Assembly: GCA_019925105.1 (NCBI GenBank)
Contig: JAHGAU010000035.1
Span: forward strand, 558,001-622,000
DNA length: 64,000 bases
Source: Niebla homalea
Taxonomy: Eukaryota; Ascomycota; Lecanoromycetes; Lecanorales; Ramalinaceae
Reading direction: 5' to 3'
Positions within the stretch are counted from its first letter, which is position 1, and each line of letters starts with the position of its first letter. This document shows positions 10,651 to 23,365 of this stretch, piece by piece. A model generated the notes under the pieces. It was not told where the DNA came from, searched no databases, and saw only the letters and a list, made by a program, of their open reading frames with translations. The position numbers and the translations under genes were made by a program.

Positions 10651-11650
10651 TTATTTACTTAATTAATTTATATTATTTATATACTACTTACTATAACCCT
10701 TATAATTTAATAGTAATAGCTTTATTATATTATTATAGCTCTTCTGAATACCTTTAGCCTTCTAATAATATTTTAATAAATATCCATTCAATATTATTTT
10801 ATATACCGTCCTTAAGGATAAATATCCAGAATTACCGATAAGGACATTTAACTTATTAATAGTCTATCAGCCGGTATTATATACGTAATTGATCCTTAAA
10901 TATCCCTTAAAATATAAGAATAAGAAAAGGATATATAGGAACCGACGTTATTAATTCCGGGGGTATAAATTATTCATTAAGAACGTTACTTAAGCGTTAC
11001 GTACTCTTTACGTCCCTTTATATATTTAATAAATAACTTAATAAAATAATTTATATTTACGGATAGTATTATTTAAGTAAAATCCTGTTGATTTTTAGAA
11101 TATCCTTATTATCCTTTATCTGCCTATAATAACAAATAAGCGTTTTACGTATTTAATTTGTAAATTTTTAATCAAATAATAAGAATACCACCCTTTTTAA
11201 ATAAAATACTATTAAAGTAAAAGAAATACCCGTTTATAATAAAGTAATTATATTATCCCCGGGATCATAGGTAACAAATACCTATTACTTATTATTGGAC
11301 CTTAAGAAAATATTTTATTCTTAAATACTCTTTATTTTTTTTAAATTATATTTTATCAAATAATTTTAATTATTTAATAATCTTAATTATATTATAATCT
11401 TTATTCAATAACTTTACAATATTTTAAAGTTAATATAAAAGGATGTTATTCTAATATATTAATTATAAAACTTTATTATAACCGCATATTCCTTTAAAAT
11501 ACTAATTCATTTATTAATACGTACTTTTATTATTAAAATAATATCCAATACCGAGCGTTTTATTACTTTATCCGCTTTTAAGTTAATAATAAGGATGTCC
11601 AAAAATTCAATAATGAAAAATTTCATTAATAACGTTTTATTTTATTAATT
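10651..11650. other. Unclassified RIP-degraded DNA flanking the outer Gypsy element
   Basis: AT-rich sequence with stops in all frames. It may be the 3' part of the element whose LTR end is at 10542, read on the minus strand, but I could not match it to a known protein. The last five bases, TAATT (11646-11650), are the left target duplication of the outer Gypsy element. The matching right copy is at 59154-59158, and the DNA beyond it (59159-60185) would originally have continued this region. Confidence 0.4.
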
Positions 11651-12009
11651 TGTTAGCAGCTAGCGCCATCTCTGCGCCGGCGCTACAGTGGTGCGTTATA
11701 CTGCTGCGCCAAGGTAGGCCGTTAGGCCTTAATAAAGGGCCTTGGTAAAGGGCCTTGGTAAAGGGCCTTGGCAACGGCATTAATATGCGTTATTTATAAG
11801 CCGTAGCTTAATAGGCGTAAAGCGGGGTAATTATTACTTTTACCTTAAGTAAAAGCTATATTTTAATTCTTTTTAAATTCTTTAAGAATTAATTTTATTA
11901 TTAATCTATTTATTAAAGTAATACTTAAGTATTTAAACTATAATATTATATCTTTTATATTTATTTTTATTAATCCTGCCGGCGTATTATTAACGGAGTT
12001 AATTTAATA
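11651..12009 (+). repeat. 5' LTR of outer Gypsy copy
   Basis: 359 bp. The head (about 130 bp) is GC-rich and unmutated; the tail ends GTTAATTTAATA, the RIP form of GTCAGTCTAACA. It contains four units of a 13-bp direct repeat built on AAAGGGCCTTGGT (about 11723-11775). The other three LTRs of this family have three units and are 346 bp. Confidence 0.88.
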
Positions 12010-12956
12010 TTTTAATTCTTTTTCTTTATTAAAAAGAAGGCTTAATATTACCGTTATAATGGATATTCGATTAACTTAATAAACCTTAGAATAAAAAGGT
12101 AATATTTATTTTTTAGTTAAGAACCCCTTTATTATAATTAAATAAATTAAAATAACGGAATACCGTTATAATATTATAACTTAATAAGCTTAACTTCTAA
12201 AACTATAGTTTAAAGTTAATTAACTTAAAATTAAAAATCGTATTTATTAAGAATATATATTTAATTACGTTAACGCGTAATATAAAGGTTTACGTTCTGG
12301 GACTTTCTTTTATATTAACTTTATTATTAAGCTTTATACCCATAATATATTACCGGCGGTTTTTATTTTATTTTATAAAAATAAGTTTTTTTATCCGGAA
12401 AAACTTAAGTTATATTAAAATAAGTTTAAAAGTAAGTATTAAACGTAATTTATTAATTTAAAGAAATAATTTATACTTTATCTTAAGTACTTTTTTATTA
12501 AAAAATTTTTTTTTTTTTATTTAAGGTTTATTTTTTATAAAATCTTTAATTTACCGGACGAAAAAATTAATAAAATAAATTATTAAGAACTTAAGGATAA
12601 ACTCTTAAACTTAATAATTAATCTAAAGAATTATTAACTTACTTATTATAAGCGGTTTAAGGATATTAAATAATACTTTAATTAAAAAATAACGTAATTC
12701 CGTAATATTTTAAAAATTATAAAAAAGGACTTATTATTATTATTAAATAAATTTTATACTTATATATTCTTTATAAAGCTTTTACCGGAACTTAAAATTA
12801 AAATCCTTATAATTAATAAAATATTAAGAACCCGGAATAATATTATAATAATAATAATTATATAAAAAATAACTTAAAACGTATCATTAATAATAATTAA
12901 AAAGCCAATAAGGGTAAATCCCTTAAAAATAAGGTATTTAAACTTAGTTTTAACGG

Positions 12957-13302
12957 TGTTAGCAGCTAGCGCCATCTCTGCGCCGGCGCCATAGTGGTGC
13001 GCCATACTGCTGCGCCAAGGTAGGCCGTTAGGCCTTGGTAAAGGGCCTTGGTAAAGGGCCTTGGCAACGGCCTTGGTATACGTCATTTATAAGCTATAGC
13101 TCAATAAGCATAAAGCAGGGTAATTATTATTTTTACCTTAAGTAAAGGCTATACCTTAATTCTTTTTAAGTTCCTTAAGAATTAATCTTATTATTAATTT
13201 ACTTATTAAAATAATACTTAAGTATTTAAATTATAACGTTACGTCTTCTATATTTACTTTTATTAATCCCGCCGGCGTACCGTTAACGGAGTTAATTTAA
13301 TA
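12957..13302 (+). repeat. 5' LTR of inner Gypsy copy
   Basis: 346 bp, TGTTAGCAGC to RIP-altered TTTAATA. The first ~190 bp retain CA/TG dinucleotides; the last ~110 bp do not. It holds three 13-bp GGCCTTGGTAAAG-type units. A 70-codon minus-strand frame (12874-13086) across it is a by-product of the unmutated head. Confidence 0.9.
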
Positions 13303-14600
13303 TTCTAATTCTTCTTCTTTATTAAAAAGAAAACCCGACGTTATTATTATAATAAATACTTAATTAACTTAATAAACCTTAAAATAAAAAAACGATATTC
13401 ACTTTTTAATTAAAAATCTTTTTATTATAATTAAGTAAATTAAAATAACGGAGCGCCATTATAATATTACGGCTTAATAAACTTAACTTCTGGAATTATA
13501 GTTTAAAGTTAATTAGCTTAAGGTTAAAAATCGTATTTATTAAAAATATATATTTAACCGTATTAACGCGTAATATAAAAATTTACGCTTTAAGACTTTC
13601 CCCCGTATTAATCTTATAATTAAGCTTTATATTAACGGTATATTATTAACGGCTTTTATTTTACCTTATAAGGATAAGTTCTTTCATCCGTAAAAGCTTA
13701 AGTTATATTAAAATAAATTTAAAAGTAAATATTAAACGTGGTTTATTAACTTAAAAAATAATTTATATTTTATTTTAAATACTTTTTTATTGAAAGAAAA
13801 AAGGTAGTTTTTTATTTAAGGTTTATTTTTTATAAAATCTTTAACTTACCGGATAAAGAAATTAATAAAATAAGTTATTAAGAGCTTAAGGATAAGCTTT
13901 TAAACTTAATAATTAATCCAGAGAACTATTAGCTTATTTATTATAAACGGTTTAAGGATATTAAGTAATATTTTAATTAAAAGGTAATATAATTCTATAA
14001 TACTTTAAAGATTATAAAAAAAGACTTATTATTATTATTAAATAAATTTTATATTTATATATTCTTTATAAAGCTTTTACCGGAGCTTAAAATTAAAATC
14101 CTTATAATTAATAGGGTATTAAGAACCCGAGACGATATTATAATGGCGGTAATTATATAGGAAAATAATTTAAAGCGTATTATTAATAATAATTAAAAAG
14201 TTAATAAGGGTAAATCCTTTAAAAATAAGGTATTTAAACTTAATTCCGATGGCTTAAAGCCGGTATATACCCTTATTAAAATTAATTCTTACGGTTAAAA
14301 GCGTAAAGTTATATCTGAAAACTTTAATACCGCTTTTAAAGTAAATAAGAACGTTAAATATTATATATATTACGGAAAGGGTTATTATATATCCGATTAC
14401 TTTATCGTTTTATAAAATAAGGTCTTAATAATAAGCGTAAAATCCTATAAAAAGGATAACGTATTAAAAAATAATAAAACTCCGATAACGCCTTAAAATC
14501 GGAATTAATAAAGAAATAATTAAAAATAAGCCCGGCTTTTATTATTAAGGGTTAAATAAATTTTTAAGATAATCCTTAATTATTAAGTATATTAATTAAT
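13303..14600 (+). pseudogene. gag of inner Gypsy copy, RIP-broken
   Basis: Gag would be the capsid/nucleocapsid polyprotein of the element. The stretch has the position (directly after the 5' LTR) and size expected, and aligns with 12010-12951 of the outer copy. A degenerate CCHC-like zinc knuckle is visible at 14359-14405. The core GK is kept, but Cys and His codons have become Tyr (TAT/TAC), as G-to-A and C-to-T changes would give. Many in-frame stops are present. There is no recognisable start codon, and no canonical TGG-type primer-binding site was seen after the LTR. Confidence 0.7.
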
Positions 14601-17600
14601 ATTAAAGCTTAAATAAATTTAATTTTATAAGTATATACGGTTTAATAAAACTTATAATTAACCTCCGCCGTTTTACCGTAAATAACTTTTCTTAATAATA
14701 AATAAATCTTTTATTATAACGTTTATTAATTATAATATTATTTAATTAATAATTAAAGATAATAAAAGCAATATAAAATTATTTTTATATTATTAATTAA
14801 GAAGGTCCAAATATAATCCTTAATTTATTAATTTTACGCGTTTTATAAATAATAATTAATCCGGCGGCGGATAAATAACGTTTTAAAATTAATTTTTATA
14901 AATTATAAATTAATAACGTTTATAATTTTAGTTAAAATTTAACGGAAATTAATAAAGTCTTTATAATTATTTATATAAGTGTAATAACAGAATACTTAAA
15001 AGTACTATAAATCCTTTAAAGTAATTTAGCGCGTATAAATATTATAAAAGACTTTATTAACCGGAGCGTTCCGAAGGAGTTAAATAAATATATAAATATT
15101 TTTTCCAATAATATAATTAATATTTTACTTAAATTAAAATAGAAAAATTACGTTATTAACTTAAATAATAAAAAGTTATTATATAGTTTTTTATATAATT
15201 TATTTCGGGTAAAGTTAACGGAGTTCTAATAATATCTTAAGGATATTATAATCCGGGGTTAAATTTATTATTTAACGTTATTTATAAACGCTTTAATCCT
15301 TTTTATATTTAAAAAGGACGGCGGTTTTTATTTTTATATTAATTACCGTAGATTAAATATAATTATAATTAAAAATCAATACTTATTACCTTTAATTATT
15401 AAGACTTTTAACCGGTTAAATCACTTTAAACGGTTTATTAAGTTAGACTTTAAAGATATTTATTATTAATTATAAATTAAGTCCGGCGATAAGTAAAAAA
15501 TGGCGTTCTATATACGTTATAATTACTTTAAGTATCTTATTATATTATTTAAGTTAATTAATGTTTTAATAACCTTTTAAGCTTATATTAATTATACCCT
15601 TATTAACCTTATTAATATAATTTATATAATTTACTTAAACGATATTTTAATATTTAATAAAAATCCGGCGGATTATTAACGTTATATTTAATAAGTTTTT
15701 AAGCGATTTCATTAATTTTAACTTTATATTAACCTTAAAAAATATTAATTCAATATTACTTAAATAGAGTTCTTAAGGTTTATCGTTTTTATTAAAAAGA
15801 TTTAAATAGATTAAGAGCGTATTTAAACGATTAAAGATTAATTTATCCTAAAAACCTACTGGGAAGTATAGGTCTTTTTAAGCTTTATAAATTTTTATTG
15901 TTATTTTATTTATAAATATTTAAGGATAATTAAGCTTTTAATTAGTCTACTTAAGGGTAATAAAAAAAGGAAGAAAATTAACCCGTTAAAATAAAATAAT
16001 ACGGTTAATATAGCGTTCCGCCGGCTCCGTAAAATATTTATTACCGCGTTATTACTCCGTTATTTTAATTTAAAATAGAAAATATAAATAGAAACCGATA
16101 TATTTAACTTTACTATTATAAATATTTTATCTTAATAATTTAAAAAGAATTATTAACGCTTAATTACGTATTAATCTAGAAAAATAACCTTTACCGAATA
16201 AAATTATAAGACGTATAATTAAAAGTTTTTCATTATTATTATGGCGTTTAAGTAATAATAATATTATTTAAAAAAAAGTTTTAAAATTATTTAAATATAA
16301 ATAAATTATAATAACCTTTAAGGGTTTATAAAATAGCCGGCGTTAAGCCCGCGTTAAACTAAATAAGTTTTAAAATTTACTAGTTATAACTTTAAAACAT
16401 TTTATTATTAAGGTAAAATAAACTTTATTAATCCTTTATTAAGACGTTTAGATTATAAAGGAATCTTATTTTTTAATATTATTTTATTATTTACCTTATA
16501 AAATAAGCTTATACTTTAATCTAATAAGTCGGCGGAGCGTTAACAGATAACGGTTATTAATTATTAATTATTATTTATTTTAAGAAATATTTAAATTATT
16601 ATCCCGTAAAAAGAGATTTAATAGTTATTTAAAAAGCCTTATAAGGAATTTAAATTAATTAAATTATTTATTAAAGATTTATAAATTAACGATATATTTA
16701 TATATAAAATTAAAGACGATAACGTAACGCTAATATATTCTCGTTAAAATTATAATAATACTTAAAAACTTAATCTTAATAACTTTATAACTTATAAAAG
16801 TTATATATACGTCCCCCGGGATAAAACGGTTAAAGAAGAACTGATTAATAAATATTATAATAACCCGTTAACGGGTTACTTTAGAACTAAAAAAACTTAT
16901 AAGCTTTTAACCCGTAAATATTATTAAGACGGCTTAAAAACTTAAGTTAATAATTATATTAAAACGTATAATACTTATTAAAGGATTAAAATATTACGTT
17001 ATTACCCTTACGGTAAGCTTATTTTACTCCTTTAATCGGTTATACCTTAAAAAGAATTTAATATAGATTTTATTACCGGCTTACCCGTAAATAAAATTAA
17101 AAATAATATTTATAATTTAATCTTAATAATTATAAATAATTATAAATAAATATATAAAAATATATAAATACCTCCCCGTTATAAAATAAATTAATATTAT
17201 TACGTTAATAAACCTTTTTTTCAAAGAAATTATATTATATTATAATACGTTAATTAAAATCGTAATTAATTAGGGATCTTTATTTATTAGTAAATTCTAA
17301 GATTTAATATATTATTACGTAAAAATAATGTATAAATTAAATATCGCTTTTTACCCGTAAATAAATAATTAAATAAAACGTTAAAATTAAAACCTTAAAT
17401 AATATTTAAGGATTTTTATTAATTTTAAATAAATAAATTAAATAAGGTTATTCTTTTTAGCTAAATTTACTTATATAAACTTAGAATACTTAACTTTAAA
17501 CTATAATTTCTTTATAACGATATATAATTATAATCTAAATATTTATTTTAAATTTAAGGATAAACTTATAAAGGAAAAGATACTTATAATAAAAGATAAG

Positions 17601-18140
17601 GTTAAAATATTATATAAAATATAATTAATATTAATAAACCGATAACGTTATATTATTAAATTAACTTAAAAAACGTATAATAAAAAATATAAGTTAAAGT
17701 TATATAACGTTAACGATTTAATAATATTAAATATTAAAAACTTTAAGTTAAAGTAATTAAGTAAAAAGCTTATATTTTAATTTATAAAACCCTTTAAAAT
17801 TAATAATAAAATTAAAATATAAATATATTGCTTATTCCTCCTTATTATTTATTAAATTTACCTTATTATTTATATTTCTTTTTTAAAATTTTATTATATT
17901 TACGCCGGCGATTAAATAACGGAAACTATAACATAAATACTTAAATTAATTAATAATAAAAAGGAATAAATAATTAAAGAAATTATTAATAAGGTTAAAA
18001 GTAAAAAAGGCGTTTAATATTAAATTAAGTAAGTTAATTAAGGCCTTAAATATAATTAATAAATACCGGAAACGGACTTAAAGTACTCTTAAGAATTACG
18101 GGAATAATACGATAAGATAATACGGAGTAAAAAAAGATAT
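14600..18140 (+). pseudogene. pol of inner Gypsy copy: RT, RNase H, integrase, chromodomain, RIP-broken
   Basis: Reverse transcriptase starts near 15311 (KKDGGFYLYINYRRLN). The catalytic box reads YLND at about 15630-15640, where YLDD is expected, a RIP-type Asp-to-Asn change. RNase H follows to about 16250. The integrase zinc-binding region is at about 16840-16990 (NPLTGYF...YKLLTRKYY). Its core includes FITGLP near 17070 and GSLFISKF near 17275 after a mutated aspartate. A chromodomain lies at about 17945-18100 (IIKEIINKVKSKKGV, then IPETDLKYS). The domain order RT-RNase H-integrase-chromodomain is that of chromoviruses. Nothing here can be translated through. Confidence 0.88.
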
Positions 18141-20266
18141 AAATAAGGTTATAACGCTATAATAACGGAAGTTATATATATAACTAATAATTATATATAT
18201 AATTAATATTATAATTATTTAGCTTTTATACGTTATCCTTCCGTAAGATTACTGGAATTTAAGCTTTAATTAATAACTTTATTTATTATGGGTATTACGC
18301 GCATAAATAAACCGGCGTTACGGAAACGATTATCTTTATTATAATATTATAACTGGTTCTAATAATAGCCGCGATAATACCGGAAAAGGTAAAAAAGCGT
18401 AAACGCTAGATTATAAGCGTTTAATACGCTATTAAATAAATAAAGTTAAAGAAGGGAAGTTATTAAGGGTAATAAAAGGTTAATAAGTATATTTACTGGG
18501 TTTATGCTGGTATACCGGTGGCTTTAATAATATTATCCGCCTTATTGCTTTTTAATAATATATAAATTATAAGCGCTTAATATTTAACGTTATTAACTTT
18601 AACGTTTAACGTTAAACTTTAATAATATTAACGTATAAAAATAAAAAAATAATTTATAATTCTACGTTAACGCGGGCCCTCTCCTTTTATAAATAGGTTA
18701 ACGAGGTTAAGGATAAGTATAAAGGTATCGTATTTTTTTTATCCTTTTTTTCCTTTTTTTCTCCGCCTTTTTCTCCGTTTTAATTAAAGGTTTTTCTTTA
18801 ACATTATTTATTAAAAAGGCTCTTTAATTTAATTCCGGGGCATTATTTTCAGAAGTTAAGGCTAATCCCCCCGATAACGTTATTAAAGAAGATATAATCT
18901 CCTTTTCCTCCTCCTTAAATAGGTTAAAGCCTAAACCACGTATATTTAAAAACTTAGAATTAAACCTTTTTATCGCTAATAAAGTGCCGGAACTTAAAGG
19001 TAAATCCTCCGACGGATTAATTAATAACGGAAAGCCCGGACTTTCTATAATAATTTAATTTAACTATTAAATATTAATATCGTTACGCCGTAAACGGATT
19101 AAATATATTTATTTACTCTTTAAGGAAATGGACTTTTTTTTCCGTTATTATTACGTATATAATAAACGTATCTTTCTTTATTTAAAGAACCGAAGTTTCC
19201 CCCTTAACTTTTATAATAACCCGGCGGAGTATATATTCCGTACGGCCGGCCGTTATTAATATTTAATTAATATTTAACCGGAAGGCCTTTAAATCCTAAA
19301 GGATCTTCTTACGCTTCCGTATATATCGGGCGAACGCCTTAATAAATAACGAACCGGTACGGCGTTATTTACGTAATTATTAAATTACCCGGGGTTAAAG
19401 TTAATCCGGGAACTATATATATATTAAAATAATAACGTTATAACGGTATTAAGGATATTTATAGGGATATAACGGCTTAAGTATTATTTTTTACGATACT
19501 TATGGTAAAATACGGGGCCCCGCCGGTATAAAAACTTATCCTATAAAAAGCAAGTCGAATAAAGTATTATTATATATATTATTAATATTATATTTACGTT
19601 TACGTTAACGATACGTTATTATACGTATATTATATTATTTAAAAATTAAAATAAACTTATATATTTTATTAATAAATAAAAATAAATAGATTATTAACGT
19701 AAATAAAATATTTACGTAACGTTAATATTATTTATTATAATAATAATATAGATAATAAAGGTATATAGCTATACGTATATTAACTTATAAATACTTATAT
19801 AGACCTTTAATATATTATACTTATAAAAGTAATTAAGACTATTAAGAAGAAAAAAGAAGAAATTTAAAATAAAATAAAGGCTTTATTATAATCGCGTATT
19901 GTTTTTACGATAATATATATTTTTATTATAGCGTAATAAATTAATAGTAAAGCTTTAGGTAATTATTAATTAATATTATAAAGACTTTTTCTTATTTACC
20001 TTTTTTTATTAAGTTTTATAAAGGGGTTTTTAATAAGCTTTATAAGTTACATTAATTATTCATTAACGTAAAATGCCCTTATTATATTATTATTAAATAA
20101 ATATTATTATACTCGTATATATATTTAAGGACTCTTTTCCCTTTACCCTTTTCCTATTGGGTTTAATAATAAGTTTTTAATAAGCTTTATACTTAGCTGG
20201 CTTTACGCTAGCTTTTAAATATATCTTTTTATACCTTAAAAATTAACGTATAAAAAAGGAGATAAT
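18141..20266 (+). other. Extra 2.1-kb 3' region of the Gypsy family between chromodomain and LTR
   Basis: In many chromoviruses the 3' LTR follows pol closely. Here 2.1 kb intervene, in both copies (outer: about 56440-58423). Conserved pieces include a VKDKYKGIV-like stretch (about 18705-18735) and a serine/proline-rich segment that is unmutated in the outer copy (about 57000-57205). It may be an additional small ORF or an untranslated region. I do not recognise a domain. Confidence 0.5.
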
Positions 20267-20612
20267 TATTAATAATTAACGCTATTTCTGCGTTAACGCT
20301 ATAGTAATACGTTATATTATTACGCTAAGGTAGGCCGTTAAGCCTTAGTAAAGGGCCTTAATAAAAGGCCTTAACAACGGCCTTAATATACGTTATTCAT
20401 AAGCTATAATTTAATAAACGTAAAGCGGGATAGTTATTACCTTTACCTTAAGTAAAGGCTATACCCCAGTTCTTTTTAAGTTCCTTAAGAATTAGTTTTA
20501 TTACCAATTTACTTATTAAAGTGGTACCTAAATATCCAGACCGTAACGTTACGTCTTCTACACCTACCTTTACTAGTCCCGCCGGCGTGCCGCCAGCGGA
20601 GTCAGTCTAACA
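20267..20612 (+). repeat. 3' LTR of inner Gypsy copy
   Basis: 346 bp. The head is RIP-altered (TATTAATAATTAACGCTATT for TGTTAGCAGCTAGCGCCATC). The tail from about 20495 is unmutated and ends GAGTCAGTCTAACA. It is the mirror image, in mutation pattern, of the 5' LTR. Confidence 0.9.
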
Positions 20613-22355
20613 AACGGCTTAAAGTTAATATATACTTTTATTAAAATTAATTCTTATAATTAAAAGCGTAAAATAATATTTAAAAATTCTAACGTTACCT
20701 TTAAAGTAAATAAAAATATTAAGTATTATATATATTACGGAAAGGGCTATTATATATCCGATTATTTTACCGTTTTATAGAATAAAATCTTAATAATAAA
20801 TATAAAATCCCGTAAAAAGGATAATATATTAAAAAACGATAAAACTTTAATGGCGTTTTAAGGTTAAAGTTAATAAAGAAATAGTTAAAAGTATATTCGG
20901 CGTTTATTATTAAAAGTTAAATAAGTTTTTAGGATAATCCTTAATTATTAAGTATATTGATTAATATTAAAACTTAAATAAATTTAATTTTACAAGTATA
21001 TATAATTTAATAAGACTTATAATTAACCTTTACCGTTTTATTATAAACGGCTTTTTTTTATAATAAGTAAACTTTTTATTATAGCGCTTATTAATTATAA
21101 TATTATCTGGTTAATAGTTAAAAATAATAAAAATAATATAAAATACTTTTTTACGTTATTAATTAAGAAAATCTAAATATAATCCTTAATTTATTAACTT
21201 TATATACTTTATAAATAATAATTAATCCGGTAATAGATAAATAACGCTTTAAAGTTAATTTTTATAAGTTATAAATTAATAGTATTTATAATTTTAATTA
21301 AAGTTTAACGGAGATTAATAAGATTTTTATAGTTATTTACGTTAACGTAATAACGGAGCGTTTAAAAATACCGTGAATCCTTTAAGGTAATTTAACGTAT
21401 ATAAATACTATAAAAGACTTTATTAATCGGAGCATTTTAAGGAAGTTAAACGAGTATATAAATATTTTCTTTAAGGATATAATTAATATTTTACTTAAAT
21501 TAAAATAAGGGGATTACGTTATTAACTTAAACGGTAAAAAGTTATTATATAATCCCTTATATAATTTATCTTAAATAAAGCTAATAGAGCTCTAGCGGTA
21601 TTTAAAAGATATTATAATTTAAAATTGGATTTATTATTTAATATTATCCGTAAACGCCCCGATCCTTTTTATATTTAAGAAGGATAACGGTTTTTATCTT
21701 TATATTAATTATTATAAATTAAATATAATTATAGTTAAAAATCAATATTTATTATTTTTAATTATTAAGATTTTTAACCGATTAAATAGCTTTAAACGGT
21801 TTATTAAGTTAAACCTTAAAAATACTTATTACCGGTTACGGATTAAATCCGGCAATAAGTAAAAGATAACGTTCCGTATATATTATAATTATTTTAAGTA
21901 TCTTATTATATTATTTAAATTAATTAACGTTTTAATAATTTTTTAAACTTATATTAATTATACCTTTATTAACTTTATTAATATAATTTATATAATTTAT
22001 TTAAATAATATTTTAATATTTAATAAGAATCCAACGGATTATTAACGTTATATTTAATAAGTTTTTAAGCGATTTTATTAATTTTAACTTTATATTAACC
22101 TTAAAAAATATTAATTTAATATTACTTAAGTAAAGTTCTTAAGGTTTATCGTTTCTATTAAAAGGATTTAAATAAATTAAAAGCATATTTAAATTATTAA
22201 GAATTAATTTACTTTAAAAACTTATTAAGAAATATAAATCTTTTTAAGCTTTATAAATTTTTATTATTATTTTATTTATAAATATTTAAGGATAATTAAG
22301 CTTTTAACCAATTTAATTAAAGGTAATAAGGAAAACAAGAAAATTAACCCGTTAA
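20613..22355 (+). pseudogene. Outer Gypsy copy: gag end and reverse transcriptase, RIP-broken
   Basis: Resumes the outer copy after the inner element and aligns with 14247-15986. The CCHC-like knuckle region is near 20720-20765. RT motifs run from about 21690, with the catalytic box at about 21995-22010 reading YLNN for YLDD. It ends at GTTAA (22351-22355), the left duplication of the short LTR element. Confidence 0.85.
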
Positions 22356-22518
22356 TGTTACGTGCAAGCAGCGCAGGCACACTATAATAGGCATAGCGCA
22401 GGGGCTTAGGGCTATGTATGCTTGGCGCACCCACATAAGTAGCAACACCGTTCATAGTTGCAATGCAGGCAGTTACCACTCCACCCTTAATACCTGCATT
22501 TCGTCTTTTTCCCTGATA
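22356..22518 (+). repeat. 5' LTR of TRIM-like element
   Basis: 163 bp, TGTTACGTGCAAGCAGCGCA to CCTGATA, largely unmutated. It shares GGCATAGCGCAGGGGCTTAG and GTTACCACTCCACCC with the partner LTR. Confidence 0.85.
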
Positions 22519-23365
22519 AATGGTAGCAATAGCTGAGTTCCAATTCTACTTATATTGTTATATATAAAAGGGACTATGGATATACCCTTACCGAATTACC
22601 GGCATAGACTGTGGTATATAGAGTACCTGGCTTTATAAATTACGACTTCCTGGTACCCTTTAGCTTAACGGACTGTATCTATATTTAACGTAATAAACTA
22701 ATAGATAATACGTTCTCCTTTTAATAGCGGCTTTTTACTTTTAAAGACCCGTAAATACGGTAACTAATAATTATTAATTTATCCTCCGGATACTTAATAC
22801 TTATAACGAGTAATAAAGACTTTATATTGAAGGTTAATAAGGACGTAAGTTAAATATAACGGGTAAAGAAGGATACTTTAAACCTATATACTATAAGGTT
22901 AATATAAAGACTTTATTATACTATACGTTTTACGGTCGGTATAAAGGTTATATAAGGAGTATACCTTATCGTAACGGCAATTATTAAATAAGTTATTATT
23001 TAATCTATAGTATATAATAATTACGGTTTTAGTTAATTAATTAATAAAAATAAGAGTAAAGAATATAAATAAAAACATAGGATAAATACTCCTTCAGCAA
23101 TACTATGGAGATCACGTTTTTAAACGATTCAGCTTAAATTTAATCGCTTAATTTACGATTATTTCCCGGATTGCGGTCCCGTTCGGTTCTCGTCAATATT
23201 ACCGTTCATTTTACCTTACTTCTTATTAACCATACATTTAAATAACGTCATTAATGCACTTAAGGCTTATTCTTAGTCACCTTTACTACCGAGTGAGTTA
23301 ATATCCATGGTATTTTATGGTGGATGGTCCGACGTGGGCGTCGGCTTTTATTTTTTATAAGCACT

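Larger units (their letters stand above)
12957..20612 (+). mobile_element. Inner Ty3/Gypsy chromodomain retrotransposon (copy 2), full length, RIP-inactivated
   Basis: Complete 7.66-kb element of the same family as its host, inserted in the host's gag. LTRs are 346 bp each, with target duplication AACGG at 12952-12956 and 20613-20617. The host sequence on both sides joins to match this element's own gag at about 14245. Internal order is gag, reverse transcriptase, RNase H, integrase, chromodomain, then an extra 2.1 kb before the 3' LTR. A purine-rich tract (AAAAAAGGAGATA, about 20253-20265) precedes the 3' LTR. Every coding part carries TAA/TAG stops derived from CAA/CAG/TGG by C-to-T or G-to-A change. 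Confidence 0.92.

Noticed and set aside
12874..13086. 70-codon minus frame
   Set aside because: It lies across the junction of outer gag and inner 5' LTR. It exists only because the LTR head escaped RIP.
22276..22479. 67-codon minus frame
   Set aside because: It spans outer pol and the TRIM LTR on the antisense strand; no conserved protein.
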